Source: Halomonas alkalisoli
Lineage (GTDB): Bacteria > Pseudomonadota > Gammaproteobacteria > Pseudomonadales > Halomonadaceae
Length of the DNA stretch: 64,000 bases
Direction: 5' to 3'
NCBI RefSeq assembly: GCF_021412585.1
Contig: NZ_JAKCMI010000012.1
Coordinates: 248,001 to 312,000 of the forward strand
The notes beneath the pieces were generated by a model, which did not search any database, was not told where the DNA came from, and saw only the letters and a program-made list of their open reading frames with translations. Both the position numbers and the translations under genes were made by a program. Positions 15,529-23,412 of this stretch are shown here, one piece after another (within the stretch, counting starts at the first letter, position 1; every line of letters begins with the position of its first letter).

Positions 15529-15972
15529 CTAGTTGCCTGCGGGAGCCATTACCTTGTTCATCATCTGCTGGGCCAGGCGACTCGCCTCCTGCAGGGAGTC
15601 GAGGTCCGAGAGGTCATCCATCAGCTCGCAGCGCCACAGCCAGAGCGAATCCACGAGCAGCTCTGCGACGAAAGGATAGCGCCCCGATGGCAGGATAAAA
15701 TGACGGTGGATTCCCGGCTCGGGCGGCGGCGCACTTTTCTCGGCTGGTACCAGCACCAGCGAAAGCGATACCGGCGTGACCAAGGCGCCGACCAGGTAGG
15801 CCACGTCCTCGTGATCCGCTTCGCCCTTCGGCAGCGCCTGAAAGCACAACGCATCCACGCTCAACCGCGGATTGTAATGGGGTGATGCCTTCAGGCTTCG
15901 ACCCTGCTGCTGCTGCCAGGCTGCAGCCAGGTCGCGGAGACGCTCGTACTGCTCGGGGGTCAGGGCCTGCAT
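15529..15972 (-). CDS. uncharacterised 147-residue protein, possibly HybE-like
   Basis: A small soluble protein starting MQALTPEQYERL with a strong AAGGAG ribosome site. The pattern of a hydrophobic LVTPVSLSLVLVP strand, then PSGRYPF and a late helix with DDLSDLDSLQEA, resembles the HybE hydrogenase-assembly chaperone fold. No hydrogenase genes are nearby, however, so a role in hydrogenase assembly is doubtful. It is divergent from the inositol-monophosphatase-family gene, about 97 bp apart. Function unknown. Confidence 0.6.
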   Translation of the reverse strand: MQALTPEQYERLRDLAAAWQQQQGRSLKASPHYNPRLSVDALCFQALPKGEADHEDVAYLVGALVTPVSLSLVLVPAEKSAPPPEPGIHRHFILPSGRYPFVAELLVDSLWLWRCELMDDLSDLDSLQEASRLAQQMMNKVMAPAGN

Positions 15973-16069
15973 TGGCACTCCTTCTCGGCTAGTTGATCGG
16001 GCCGTTCGGCTCGGCAGGGAACCGCAACGACTGCTATTCTGGCAGTTCCATCTGCGACGAGGAATGCCC

Positions 16070-16891
16070 ATGCTTCCCCAGGACCGCCTCGAGCTGGCCG
16101 TGTCGATCGCAACCCAGGCCGGTGAGCACATCATCGCGGCTCGCCAGGGCCAGGCATTCAACCAGCGCTACAAGAAGGGACAGGAGCTGGTCACGAATGT
16201 AGACCTTGAGGTCGACACACTGATCAGCGAGCGGCTGGAGGCCGCATTGCCGGGCGAGTCACGGCTCAGCGAAGAGCTGGCGCCGGATCACACGGAAATG
16301 GCCACGGCAGAAGCCCTTTGGGTCGTGGACCCCATCGACGGAACGGTGAATTTCGCCCATGGTCTTCATCATGTCGGCGTCTCCATCGCCTGGGTCAGCG
16401 AGGGCAGGACCCGGCTCGGCGTGGTCCACGCCCCCTTCCTGGGAGAAACCTACACCGCCCTGTATGGCCAGGGCGCCTGGTGCAACGGCAAGCCTATCCA
16501 TGCCAGTCGTCGCTCCAACCTGGAGCATTGCCTGGTCGGCACCGGCTTCCCCTACCGGCGCGATAGTCGCCCTCCCCTGATGCGCCGCCTGATGGCAATA
16601 CTTCAGCACTGCCAGGACGTGCGCCGCAACGGCTCGGCGGCACTGGACCTCTGCGACGTCGCCTGCGGCCGGCTTGACGCCTACTACGAAAGCGTCTCGC
16701 CCTGGGACTTCGCCGCCGGTCTGCTGATCGCCCGCGAGGCCGGCGCCCGGGGTGGTCATCTCTACCCTTGCCCGGAGGGTATCCCCGAGGACCTCTACGG
16801 CGAAAACCTGCTGGTCAGCGCACCGGAGATCCACGCGGAACTCGCCGACCTGCTTCGCGCCGCCGACGAAAATGAATCGATGTTCTACTGA
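16070..16891 (+). CDS. inositol-monophosphatase-family phosphatase
   Basis: A 273-residue magnesium-dependent sugar-phosphatase-family protein. The metal-binding signature WVVDPIDGTVNFAHGL and the C-terminal WDFAAGLLIAREAGA are both intact, as is an early EELAP glutamate motif. Substrates in the family include inositol phosphate, fructose-1,6-bisphosphate and 3'-phosphoadenosine phosphate, and the sequence does not decide among them. The second of two close ATGs is preferred because a GAGGA ribosome site sits 7 nt upstream of it but only 1 nt before the first. SuhB is a possible name but is not asserted. Confidence 0.85.
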   Translation: MLPQDRLELAVSIATQAGEHIIAARQGQAFNQRYKKGQELVTNVDLEVDTLISERLEAALPGESRLSEELAPDHTEMATAEALWVVDPIDGTVNFAHGLHHVGVSIAWVSEGRTRLGVVHAPFLGETYTALYGQGAWCNGKPIHASRRSNLEHCLVGTGFPYRRDSRPPLMRRLMAILQHCQDVRRNGSAALDLCDVACGRLDAYYESVSPWDFAAGLLIAREAGARGGHLYPCPEGIPEDLYGENLLVSAPEIHAELADLLRAADENESMFY

Positions 16892-16965
16892 GCTGACCGG
16901 CTCCCGGCAATGCCACTTGCCAGGGCCTATGGGTTGCAACTGCATGCAGATCGATAGTCAGCGAT

Positions 16966-16987
16966 AGCCAAGGGCAATGCCTTGGCT
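16966..16987 (+). terminator. hairpin after the inositol-monophosphatase-family gene
   Basis: AGCCAAGG/CCTTGGCT form a perfect 8-bp stem with a 6-nt loop about 75 bp after the stop codon. There is no T-run, so termination is only likely. Confidence 0.35.
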
Positions 16988-16994
16988 AGCGGGT

Positions 16995-17033
16995 CGCTAT
17001 TGGCGCCCAAAGTGGTCATCGGTCACAATAGCG
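16995..17033. promoter_or_regulatory. inverted repeat in the glutaredoxin promoter region
   Basis: CGCTATTG (16995-17002) and CAATAGCG (17026-17033) are perfect 8-bp inverted arms 23 bp apart. They end 24 bp before the glutaredoxin start. An operator or leader stem is possible, with no known factor assigned. Confidence 0.3.
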
Positions 17034-17057
17034 CCAACATTATTCAGGAGTACTCCT

Positions 17058-17333
17058 ATGTTCGTCGTGATTTTCGGCCGTCCCGGCTGCCCCTTCTGCG
17101 TTCGTGCCCAGGCGCTTGCCGAGCGGCTGGAAGCGTCCGGTGCCATCGAGGGCCACCGCTACGTCGATATCCTGGTAGAAGGCATCAGCAAGGCCGACAT
17201 GGAAAAGACCATCGGCAAGCCGGTCACGACCGTGCCGCAGATATTCGTCGACCAGTCACACGTGGGTGGCTTCACGGAATTCGACCAGTACGTGCGTGAT
17301 CACGACCTGCTGTCCCGGGTAACCGCCGACTGA
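17058..17333 (+). CDS. glutaredoxin, GrxA-like
   Basis: A 91-residue thioredoxin-fold protein with the redox-active CPFC near residue 11 in GRPGCPFCVRA, the cis-proline segment TTVPQIF and the glutathione-binding GGFTEFDQYV. It resembles E. coli glutaredoxin 1 in size and layout. It would reduce disulfides such as that of ribonucleotide reductase using glutathione. The internal ATG with a CAGGAG site is chosen over an upstream in-frame one, giving the family length. Confidence 0.92.
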   Translation: MFVVIFGRPGCPFCVRAQALAERLEASGAIEGHRYVDILVEGISKADMEKTIGKPVTTVPQIFVDQSHVGGFTEFDQYVRDHDLLSRVTAD

Positions 17334-17479
17334 TCGCCAGCCCTGGGGGAGCGCCCTGCCGTCCTCCCCCACCATTCCCGCCAGCGTCCTTCTCCCGTTG
17401 AAAGCCAATTGCCGCCAGCACCTATACTGACGCCAGGCGTCCTGGTCACAGGCGCATCAGGAGACAAGGAACGGCAACG

Positions 17480-18247
17480 ATGCAGCGGGAAGAGTTCTTG
17501 CAACAGCTGTGGCTCGACTACATTCATCAGCACACGGAAGTGGGCGCCCTGCGCCTGTGGCCGGTCGACACCCCGGCCGAATACCTGGCGCTACTGACGC
17601 TGAATGAGTCGCCCTTCGCGGCAGCGGATCTCTTGCCCACGCTTGGGCATCTCGGCTTTCGTCCCAGCCAGCGCTATGCCATGGCCGACCGCGGCCTGCT
17701 CGTGACTCTGCTGGCCCCGCCCGATGATGGCCCCTGGCTGATACTGGCCGAGCTGCAGATGGGCACCCTCTCGCGGGAGCCCAGGGCCCGTCTCGCCGAA
17801 CTCGTCGCCAACACGCATCCGCAGGATGCCCGCGGACAGAACCTGTTGACTCGAGGTCGTCCCTGGGCGATGCCCGACTGGGCGAGCTATCGGATGCTCT
17901 GTGAAGCCCATCCACTGGCCGGCTGGCTGTCGGCCATGGGGCCGGGCATGCACCATGCCGGCTTCGACTGCGAACGCATCGGACGTGGCATCGATAGGCT
18001 CGACGAGGCCCTGGAGCAGACCGGTCTCAAGGGTAGCGAGGATCGCCAATATGGGCTCTTTCCGATCTCACCCCTGCTGGAGTACCGCTTCTATCCCACC
18101 TGCTCGCGTCGTATCGCCTTTGCCGATGGCGATGAACACCGCATCCCCCAGGGCGGCCTGGCCCTGCTGCAGAAGCGCCTGACCAGCGATCATGAACGTG
18201 CCGTGGAGCTGCTACTGCCGCACCATACTCGCTGCGAGATCACCTGA
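17480..18247 (+). CDS. DUF1338-like protein (possible 2-oxo acid dioxygenase relative)
   Basis: A 255-residue soluble protein. Its start (EEFLQQLWLDYIHQHTEVGALR), a central MHHAGFDCERI and a late PLLEYRFYPTCSRRIAFADG tail look like the short version of the DUF1338 family, whose long member HglS decarboxylates 2-oxoadipate using iron. I cannot confirm the metal ligands from one sequence. It is transcribed alone, with an AAGGAA ribosome site. A pair of inverted DnaA boxes and a strong hairpin follow its stop codon. Confidence 0.5.
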   Translation: MQREEFLQQLWLDYIHQHTEVGALRLWPVDTPAEYLALLTLNESPFAAADLLPTLGHLGFRPSQRYAMADRGLLVTLLAPPDDGPWLILAELQMGTLSREPRARLAELVANTHPQDARGQNLLTRGRPWAMPDWASYRMLCEAHPLAGWLSAMGPGMHHAGFDCERIGRGIDRLDEALEQTGLKGSEDRQYGLFPISPLLEYRFYPTCSRRIAFADGDEHRIPQGGLALLQKRLTSDHERAVELLLPHHTRCEIT

Positions 18248-18256
18248 CGCCTGAGC

Positions 18257-18279
18257 TTATCCACAGAAACTGTGGATAA
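18257..18279. promoter_or_regulatory. two perfect DnaA boxes as an inverted pair
   Basis: TTATCCACA (18257-18265) and TGTGGATAA (18271-18279) are both exact matches to the consensus DnaA box, in opposite orientation and 5 bp apart. Together they form a 10-bp stem with an AAA loop. They lie 10 bp after the DUF1338-like gene. They may bind DnaA or may simply be a transcript-end hairpin. Confidence 0.6.
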
Positions 18280-18395
18280 CACTGTGAAAGGCCGCGGTGT
18301 AACTCCACAACGGCTGGAAATCAGAGGGCTTCAACGCGGTGGTCATTAATTCATCAGGTCGTTGCAACGCTGCCCGATGAGCAGCCCATGACAAA

Positions 18396-18423
18396 GAAGC
18401 CCGGACCTGCAGGTCCGGGCTTC
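18396..18423. terminator. bidirectional terminator between the DUF1338-like gene and scoB
   Basis: A perfect 28-bp palindrome with arms GAAGCCCGGACC and GGTCCGGGCTTC around TGCA lies between two converging genes, as expected for a shared terminator. Confidence 0.75.
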
Positions 18424-18446
18424 GGTGGGGTATCGGCTAACGAGGG

Positions 18447-19109
18447 TCAGGCGTCAAACGTCATCTCGGGCACGTGCTCGGGCACCACCAGCTTGCCCGC
18501 TGTCTTTTCCACGATCTCCTCCACGCTGACGCCCGGCGCCCGCTCCTTGAGGATGAAGGCCCCATTCTCGATCTCCATATAGGCAAGGTCGGTCAGCACC
18601 CGATTGATGCAGCCCGCCCCGGTCAAGGGCAGGGTGCACTTCTCGAGCAGTTTCGATTCACCGTGCTTGGACGCATGGGTCATGGTGCAGATGATGTTAT
18701 CGGCACCGGCGACCAGGTCCATGGCGCCGCCCATGCCCTTGATCAGCTTGCCGGGAACCATCCAGGAGGCGATATTGCCCTCCTGATCCACCTCGAATGC
18801 ACCGAGAACGGTCAGGTCCACGTGGCCGCCGCGGATCATCGCAAAGGACTCCGCGGAGGAGAAGATCGCCGCCCCCGGGCGCGCCGTCACGGTCTGCTTG
18901 CCGGCATTGATCATGTCCGGGTCGACCTCTTCCTCTGTGGGAAAACGCCCCATTCCCAGCAGTCCATTCTCGGACTGCAGCATGACATCGATACCATCGG
19001 GGATGTAATTGGCAACCAGCGTGGGGATGCCGATGCCCAAATTGACGTAAAAGCCATCCTGGAGTTCGCGTGCCACGCGCTGTGCCATCTGTTCGCGAGT
19101 CAGTGCCAT
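18447..19109 (-). CDS. scoB: succinyl-CoA:3-ketoacid CoA-transferase subunit B
   Basis: A 220-residue beta subunit of the 3-oxoacid CoA-transferase. The catalytic glutamate motif SENGLLGMG is present, as is the GGHVDLTVLGAFEVDQEGN segment. With subunit A, encoded 75 bp upstream, it moves CoA from succinyl-CoA to acetoacetate, feeding the product of 3-hydroxybutyrate dehydrogenase into central metabolism. It ends at a strong palindromic terminator. Confidence 0.93.
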   Translation of the reverse strand: MALTREQMAQRVARELQDGFYVNLGIGIPTLVANYIPDGIDVMLQSENGLLGMGRFPTEEEVDPDMINAGKQTVTARPGAAIFSSAESFAMIRGGHVDLTVLGAFEVDQEGNIASWMVPGKLIKGMGGAMDLVAGADNIICTMTHASKHGESKLLEKCTLPLTGAGCINRVLTDLAYMEIENGAFILKERAPGVSVEEIVEKTAGKLVVPEHVPEMTFDA

Positions 19110-19184
19110 CTTCTTGCCTCTTGTCGTTGTGAGCCACGCCGGCCTGGCCGGAAGGCTCGAATCGAATCCATGGAAAGTCGCGGT

Positions 19185-19883
19185 TCAGTCGCGAACGGTG
19201 CGCTTCTCGATGCGCTTCTCGAAAGAGCCCTGGATGATCCGGTCGACATAGATCCCGGGCGTATGGATCTGACTGGGCTCCAGCTCACCCGGCTCGACGA
19301 TCTCCTCCACTTCGACCACGGTGATCTTGCCAGCGGTGGCGGCCATGGGATTGAAGTTCTGCGCCGTGTGGCGATAGACCACATTGCCGTAGCGGTCGGC
19401 CTTCCACCCCTTGACGATGGCAAAATCGCCCGTGATGCCCTCCTCGAGGATATAGTGGCGTCCGTTGAACTCGCGAACCTCCTTGCCTTCGCCGATCGGC
19501 GTGCCGTAGCCGGTCGCGGTATAGAAGGCCGGAATTCCCGCGCCCCCGGCCCGCATGCGCTCGGCCAGGGTGCCCTGGGGCGTCAGCACGACCTCGATCT
19601 CGTCGTTGAGCATCTGCTGCTCGAACAGGGCGTTCTCGCCAACGTAGGAGGCATAGATCTTGCTGATCTGACGGTCTTCCAGCAGCAGGCCGAGGCCGAA
19701 TCCATCGACGCCGCAATTGTTCGAGACCACGGTCAGGTCCTTGACGCCCCGACGCTTGATCTCGGCAATCAGGTTTTCCGGGATCCCGCACAGGCCGAAA
19801 CCGCCGGCGATCACGGTCATACCGCTTTCGATGCCTTGCATTGCCTCTTCGTAGGAATATACGCGCTTGTCGAATCCGGCCAT
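19185..19883 (-). CDS. scoA: succinyl-CoA:3-ketoacid CoA-transferase subunit A
   Basis: A 232-residue alpha subunit carrying the family glycine motif [14 protein letters not shown] near the N-terminus, [15 protein letters not shown] and [12 protein letters not shown]. It pairs with the downstream ScoB. The divergent LysR gene starts about 120 bp away across an AT-rich promoter gap, so that regulator is a candidate controller of this operon. Confidence 0.94.
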   Translation of the reverse strand: MAGFDKRVYSYEEAMQGIESGMTVIAGGFGLCGIPENLIAEIKRRGVKDLTVVSNNCGVDGFGLGLLLEDRQISKIYASYVGENALFEQQMLNDEIEVVLTPQGTLAERMRAGGAGIPAFYTATGYGTPIGEGKEVREFNGRHYILEEGITGDFAIVKGWKADRYGNVVYRHTAQNFNPMAATAGKITVVEVEEIVEPGELEPSQIHTPGIYVDRIIQGSFEKRIEKRTVRD

Positions 19884-20004
19884 CGCGAAGCCTCGTCTTG
19901 TTGTGAGATGAAAGATGACAGTACCTGATCAGTGTTGACCCGACGAATATATTTGTTAAGTTTGTTTTTTTTATCAATTAATCGGAATAATAAATAAATC
20001 ACTC

Positions 20005-20904
20005 ATGGCCATGACCATCAAGCAGCTCCGCGCCTTCCAGGCCGTCGCCCAGACCCTGAGTTTCACCCAGGCCTGTGAGCGACTCCACCTCTCCCAGCCG
20101 GCTCTAAGCCTCGCCATCAAGGGGCTGGAGGAGACCCTAGGCGGCGCCCTGCTGATCCGCAGCACCCGTAGCGTTCGATTGACGCCGGAAGGAGAGACAC
20201 TGCTGCCCATGGCCAAGCGGCTGCTTGCCGACTGGGACAATGCCGAGGACCTGCTGCGCCAGCGTTTCACGCTGCAGCTGGGCCGCGTAGCCCTTGCCGC
20301 CATGCCCTCGATCGCCTGCAATCGCCTGCCTCGTGCCCTGCGCGTCTTCCGCGAGCAGTTCCCGCGGGTCAACGTGACGGTACACGACGTGATCAACGAG
20401 CAGGTCATCGACATGGTTCGCCGACAACAGGTCGAACTTGGCATTGCCTTCGAACCCGAAACCAGCGAAGGGATCGATTTCTTGCCCCTCTTCGACGATA
20501 CCTTCGTCGCCGTTGTGCCTCCAGACTCCCCGCTAGCCGATGCCGAGGCCATCGACTGGAACGTCCTGCTCGACCACGACTTCATCACCCTTCAGCGCCC
20601 CTCCATGGTACGCATCCTGATGGAGCAGGCCCTGGCACTGCGCGGTACCGAACTTCCCGTCGCCTTCGAAAGCCATCAGTTGGCAACCGTAGGTCGAATG
20701 GTTGCCAGCGGCCTGGGGGTCAGCGCCGTGCCGGCCCTCTGCCGGGAACAGATGCATGAGCTGGGTGCGCGCTGCGTGACCCTGCACGACCCTCAGATAC
20801 GGCGCACGGTCGGCGTGGTCATTGGTGCCGGCCAGGAACTCTCTACCGCCGCTCGCGCCCTCTATGAGGTGCTTCGGACCACCCTTCAGCGAACCGACAC
20901 GTAA
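20005..20904 (+). CDS. LysR-family transcriptional regulator, divergent from scoAB
   Basis: A 299-residue LysR protein with an N-terminal winged helix (LRAFQAVAQTLSFTQACERLHLSQPALSLAIKGLEETLG) and a periplasmic-binding-like effector domain. The effector cannot be read from sequence, but its divergence from scoAB suggests ketone-body or acetoacetate control. The promoter gap (19884-20004) is unusually AT-rich, with a T8 run near 19965. Confidence 0.85.
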   Translation: MAMTIKQLRAFQAVAQTLSFTQACERLHLSQPALSLAIKGLEETLGGALLIRSTRSVRLTPEGETLLPMAKRLLADWDNAEDLLRQRFTLQLGRVALAAMPSIACNRLPRALRVFREQFPRVNVTVHDVINEQVIDMVRRQQVELGIAFEPETSEGIDFLPLFDDTFVAVVPPDSPLADAEAIDWNVLLDHDFITLQRPSMVRILMEQALALRGTELPVAFESHQLATVGRMVASGLGVSAVPALCREQMHELGARCVTLHDPQIRRTVGVVIGAGQELSTAARALYEVLRTTLQRTDT

Positions 20905-20982
20905 CAGCAGGTAGCGCTGGGCAGCCCATCCTTGATCCATTAGCATGAGCGGCTGTCATGAAACAGACGCAAGGAGTGAAGC

Positions 20983-21852
20983 ATGTCGACCCTGAAGGGG
21001 ATCGTCAGCGTGCTGCTGCTGATTCTCAGCACCCTGTTCTGGGGAGTTCCCCTCGTGCTGCTGACCGCCCTCAAGCTGATCACGCCCGGGCGCCGGCTAC
21101 GTCGACTCATCCTGGGTGGGCTCAATGGCGTGGCACTCAACTGGATCGGTTTCAACCTGTGGTGGATGCGCCACTGGCTGAAGCCCCAGGTGAGCATGAG
21201 CCTACCGGAGGGGCTCACCCGCGACCAATGGTGGCTGGTACTGTCGAATCACCGCAGCTGGACCGACATCTTCATGCTGCTGATGGGGCTCCATCGGCGT
21301 ATTCCCATGCCCCGCTTCTTCCTCAAGCAGCAGCTGATCTGGGTGCCCATCGTGGGACTCGCCTGGTGGGCCCTGGAGTACCCGTTCATGCGCCGCTATA
21401 CCAAGCAGCAGCTGGCGCGCAAACCCCAGCTCGCCCGCATCGACCGCGAGGCAACGGAGCGTATGTGCGAGCGCGCCCGCGAAATGCCGATCGCCATCTT
21501 CAACTTCGTTGAAGGCACGCGATTTACGCCGGCCAAGCGAGACCTGCAGAATAGCCCCTTTCGGCATCTGCTCAAACCCAAGGCCGGCGGCATTGCCCAG
21601 GTCCTCAACCTGCTCGGCGACCGACTCAGCGGCATTCTCGATTTCACCCTGCGCTACCAGAATCCCAATCCAACCTTCTGGGGATTCCTGTGCGGCCGTG
21701 AAGGGCCCATTTCGGTCGAGGCACGCCTTATCGACGTGCCCGCCTGGATGCAGGAAGGCAGCTATTACGACGACCCGCACTACAAGGAGCGCTTCCACTC
21801 ATGGCTCAATGCCCTGTGGCAGGAAAAGGACGAGGCGCTAGACTCGCGCTGA
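20983..21852 (+). CDS. lysophospholipid acyltransferase-family protein (YihG-like)
   Basis: A 289-residue membrane acyltransferase with an N-terminal hydrophobic anchor. The catalytic NHRSWTD (HX4D) and the acceptor motif FVEGTRF are intact, followed by KPKAGG. It matches the YihG/1-acylglycerol-3-phosphate acyltransferase group, which puts fatty acids on lysophospholipids in the inner membrane. An AAGGAG site precedes the ATG. Its 3' end overlaps the next gene by 52 bp if that gene uses its first start. Confidence 0.88.
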   Translation: MSTLKGIVSVLLLILSTLFWGVPLVLLTALKLITPGRRLRRLILGGLNGVALNWIGFNLWWMRHWLKPQVSMSLPEGLTRDQWWLVLSNHRSWTDIFMLLMGLHRRIPMPRFFLKQQLIWVPIVGLAWWALEYPFMRRYTKQQLARKPQLARIDREATERMCERAREMPIAIFNFVEGTRFTPAKRDLQNSPFRHLLKPKAGGIAQVLNLLGDRLSGILDFTLRYQNPNPTFWGFLCGREGPISVEARLIDVPAWMQEGSYYDDPHYKERFHSWLNALWQEKDEALDSR

Positions 21853-22760
21853 CGATGGCCATTCTGCTCCTGCTGGCCGGCTGTGCCAGCGGTGGCGGGA
21901 GCGGCAACGTACAGCGCAGCGGCGATCCCGGCATCGCCGGAAGCTGGATCACCGTGCAGCGTGGCGACACCCTGGGAAGCATCGCGGCCCGGGCGGACGT
22001 GCCATTGGCGCGGTTGCAGCGCTTCAATCCGGATGCCAACCCCAATCGGCTGGCGGTAGGTCAGCGCCTGCTGGTGCCGACTCAACAGGAGCGGGCCCCG
22101 TCCGGCGGCCCCTACCGCTACCAGGTGCGCCCCGGCGATACCTATTCCGGCATCGCCCGACGCTTCGCGACCACACCGGCTCGCATTCAATCGGCCAACC
22201 CGGGCATCGAACCCACGCGTCTGCGGGTAGGCCAGGTGATCCAGGTGCCCTTGCAGGGAGGGACTGCCCGTACAGCGCCTGCCAACGCGAGCGGCTCGCG
22301 AAGCAGCGCCGGTTCGAGCGGCAGCGGTAGCAGCAGCGCGCCACGCGCCACGCCGCCGGCGCCCGACACCAACACGCTGCCCGGCTCCGCGCGAAACTGG
22401 CCCTGGCCCCTCGACGACTACCGGATCGTGCGCGCCTTCGGCAGCGACAGTCGCGGCACGCTGCAGCCGATGCTGCTCGCCACCGGCCGTGGAGCCAACG
22501 CCAAGGCCGTCGCCGATGGCGATGTACGTTTCGCCGGCAGCATGCGCCAGTTGGGCCGGGTGGTCATCGTGCACCATGCCGACAACCTGCAGAGCGTCTA
22601 CGCCCTGTGCGATACGATACTGGTCGACGATGGCGCCCGGGTCAGCCGTGGGACACCGCTGTGCGAGGTGGGTTACAGCAACACCACCGAGAGATTCGAC
22701 CTGCTCTTCGACCTGCGCCTGGGTGGCAAACCGATCGATCCGCGGCGGGTGCTACGCTGA
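21801..22760 (+). CDS. lipoprotein with two LysM domains and a degenerate LytM (M23) domain, amidase-activator-like
   Basis: A 319-residue protein. A basic n-region and the lipobox LLLLAGC (Cys28) predict an envelope lipoprotein. Two LysM repeats follow (WITVQRGDTLGSIA and YQVRPGDTYSGIA), then a Ser/Gly linker and a C-terminal LytM fold. The zinc ligands are missing: the HLHFE position reads DLLFD and the YAHL-like position reads YALC. Such inactive LytM proteins (NlpD, EnvC, ActS) activate murein amidases during division. The first ATG, with an AAGGAG site, is preferred because the later one (21855) lacks the basic n-region. Confidence 0.82.
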   Translation: MAQCPVAGKGRGARLALTMAILLLLAGCASGGGSGNVQRSGDPGIAGSWITVQRGDTLGSIAARADVPLARLQRFNPDANPNRLAVGQRLLVPTQQERAPSGGPYRYQVRPGDTYSGIARRFATTPARIQSANPGIEPTRLRVGQVIQVPLQGGTARTAPANASGSRSSAGSSGSGSSSAPRATPPAPDTNTLPGSARNWPWPLDDYRIVRAFGSDSRGTLQPMLLATGRGANAKAVADGDVRFAGSMRQLGRVVIVHHADNLQSVYALCDTILVDDGARVSRGTPLCEVGYSNTTERFDLLFDLRLGGKPIDPRRVLR

Positions 22761-22764
22761 GGCC

Positions 22765-23412
22765 ATGCAGACACCGAGCCCGCAGCCATGCGACACCCTG
22801 CTCCGCAGGCCCCTGTTGCAGCGTTTTCCCGCCCTGCTCGGGGAGCCGGCGGCGAGCGCCGCCCTGGCACGACTGGATCACGAACTGGCGTGGCAGCAGC
22901 CACGCCTGCGGCTCTACGGCCGCGAGCATCCGATACCCCGCCGGCAGGTGTGGATGGGGGATGACGAGACGCATTACCGTTACTCGGGGCACGTTTTCCA
23001 TCCCGAGCCATGGCATCCCGATGTTGCCAGGATCCGAGATGCCGTCGTCGCGCGCCTGGCCACTGCCGGGGTAGCCGCCACCTTCAACAGCGTATTGCTC
23101 AACCGCTACGCCAATGGCGAGGAGCGCATGGGCTGGCACAGCGACGATGAACCCGAACTCGGCCCTGAGCCGCTGATAGCGGCCGTCAGCCTGGGAGCCG
23201 AGCGCCCGTTGCGCATGCGCTGGCGCCAGGGTTCAGGCGCGGCGTTCAACGTCTGGCTGCCCCATGACAGCCTCCTGCTGATGGGGCCCGGGGTACAGCA
23301 GCAGCTCCAGCATGCGCTGTTACCCCGCAAGATACCCGGGCTCAGGGTCAGCCTTACCTTTCGCCATGTTGCGGCTCGGGCGGCGAGCGTCGGTACAGCC
23401 CCCACAGGATAA
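22765..23412 (+). CDS. alkB: AlkB-family 2-oxoglutarate/Fe(II) dioxygenase
   Basis: A 215-residue dioxygenase that reverses methylation damage in DNA or RNA. The iron ligands appear as WHSDDE (His and Asp) and a later His in LQHALLPRK; the 2-oxoglutarate Arg region is RVSLTFR. The nucleotide-lid segment FNSVLLNRYANGEERMGWH is typical of the short bacterial version. It starts 4 bp after the LysM lipoprotein gene. Its 3' end overlaps the converging membrane-protein gene by 59 bp. Confidence 0.9.
   Translation: MQTPSPQPCDTLLRRPLLQRFPALLGEPAASAALARLDHELAWQQPRLRLYGREHPIPRRQVWMGDDETHYRYSGHVFHPEPWHPDVARIRDAVVARLATAGVAATFNSVLLNRYANGEERMGWHSDDEPELGPEPLIAAVSLGAERPLRMRWRQGSGAAFNVWLPHDSLLLMGPGVQQQLQHALLPRKIPGLRVSLTFRHVAARAASVGTAPTG

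Noticed and set aside
15529..15972. Firm assignment as HybE hydrogenase chaperone
   Set aside because: Only a general pattern fits and no hydrogenase genes are present, so function is left open.
18257..18279. Chromosome origin oriC
   Set aside because: Only two boxes, no AT-rich unwinding region and no origin-marker genes nearby.
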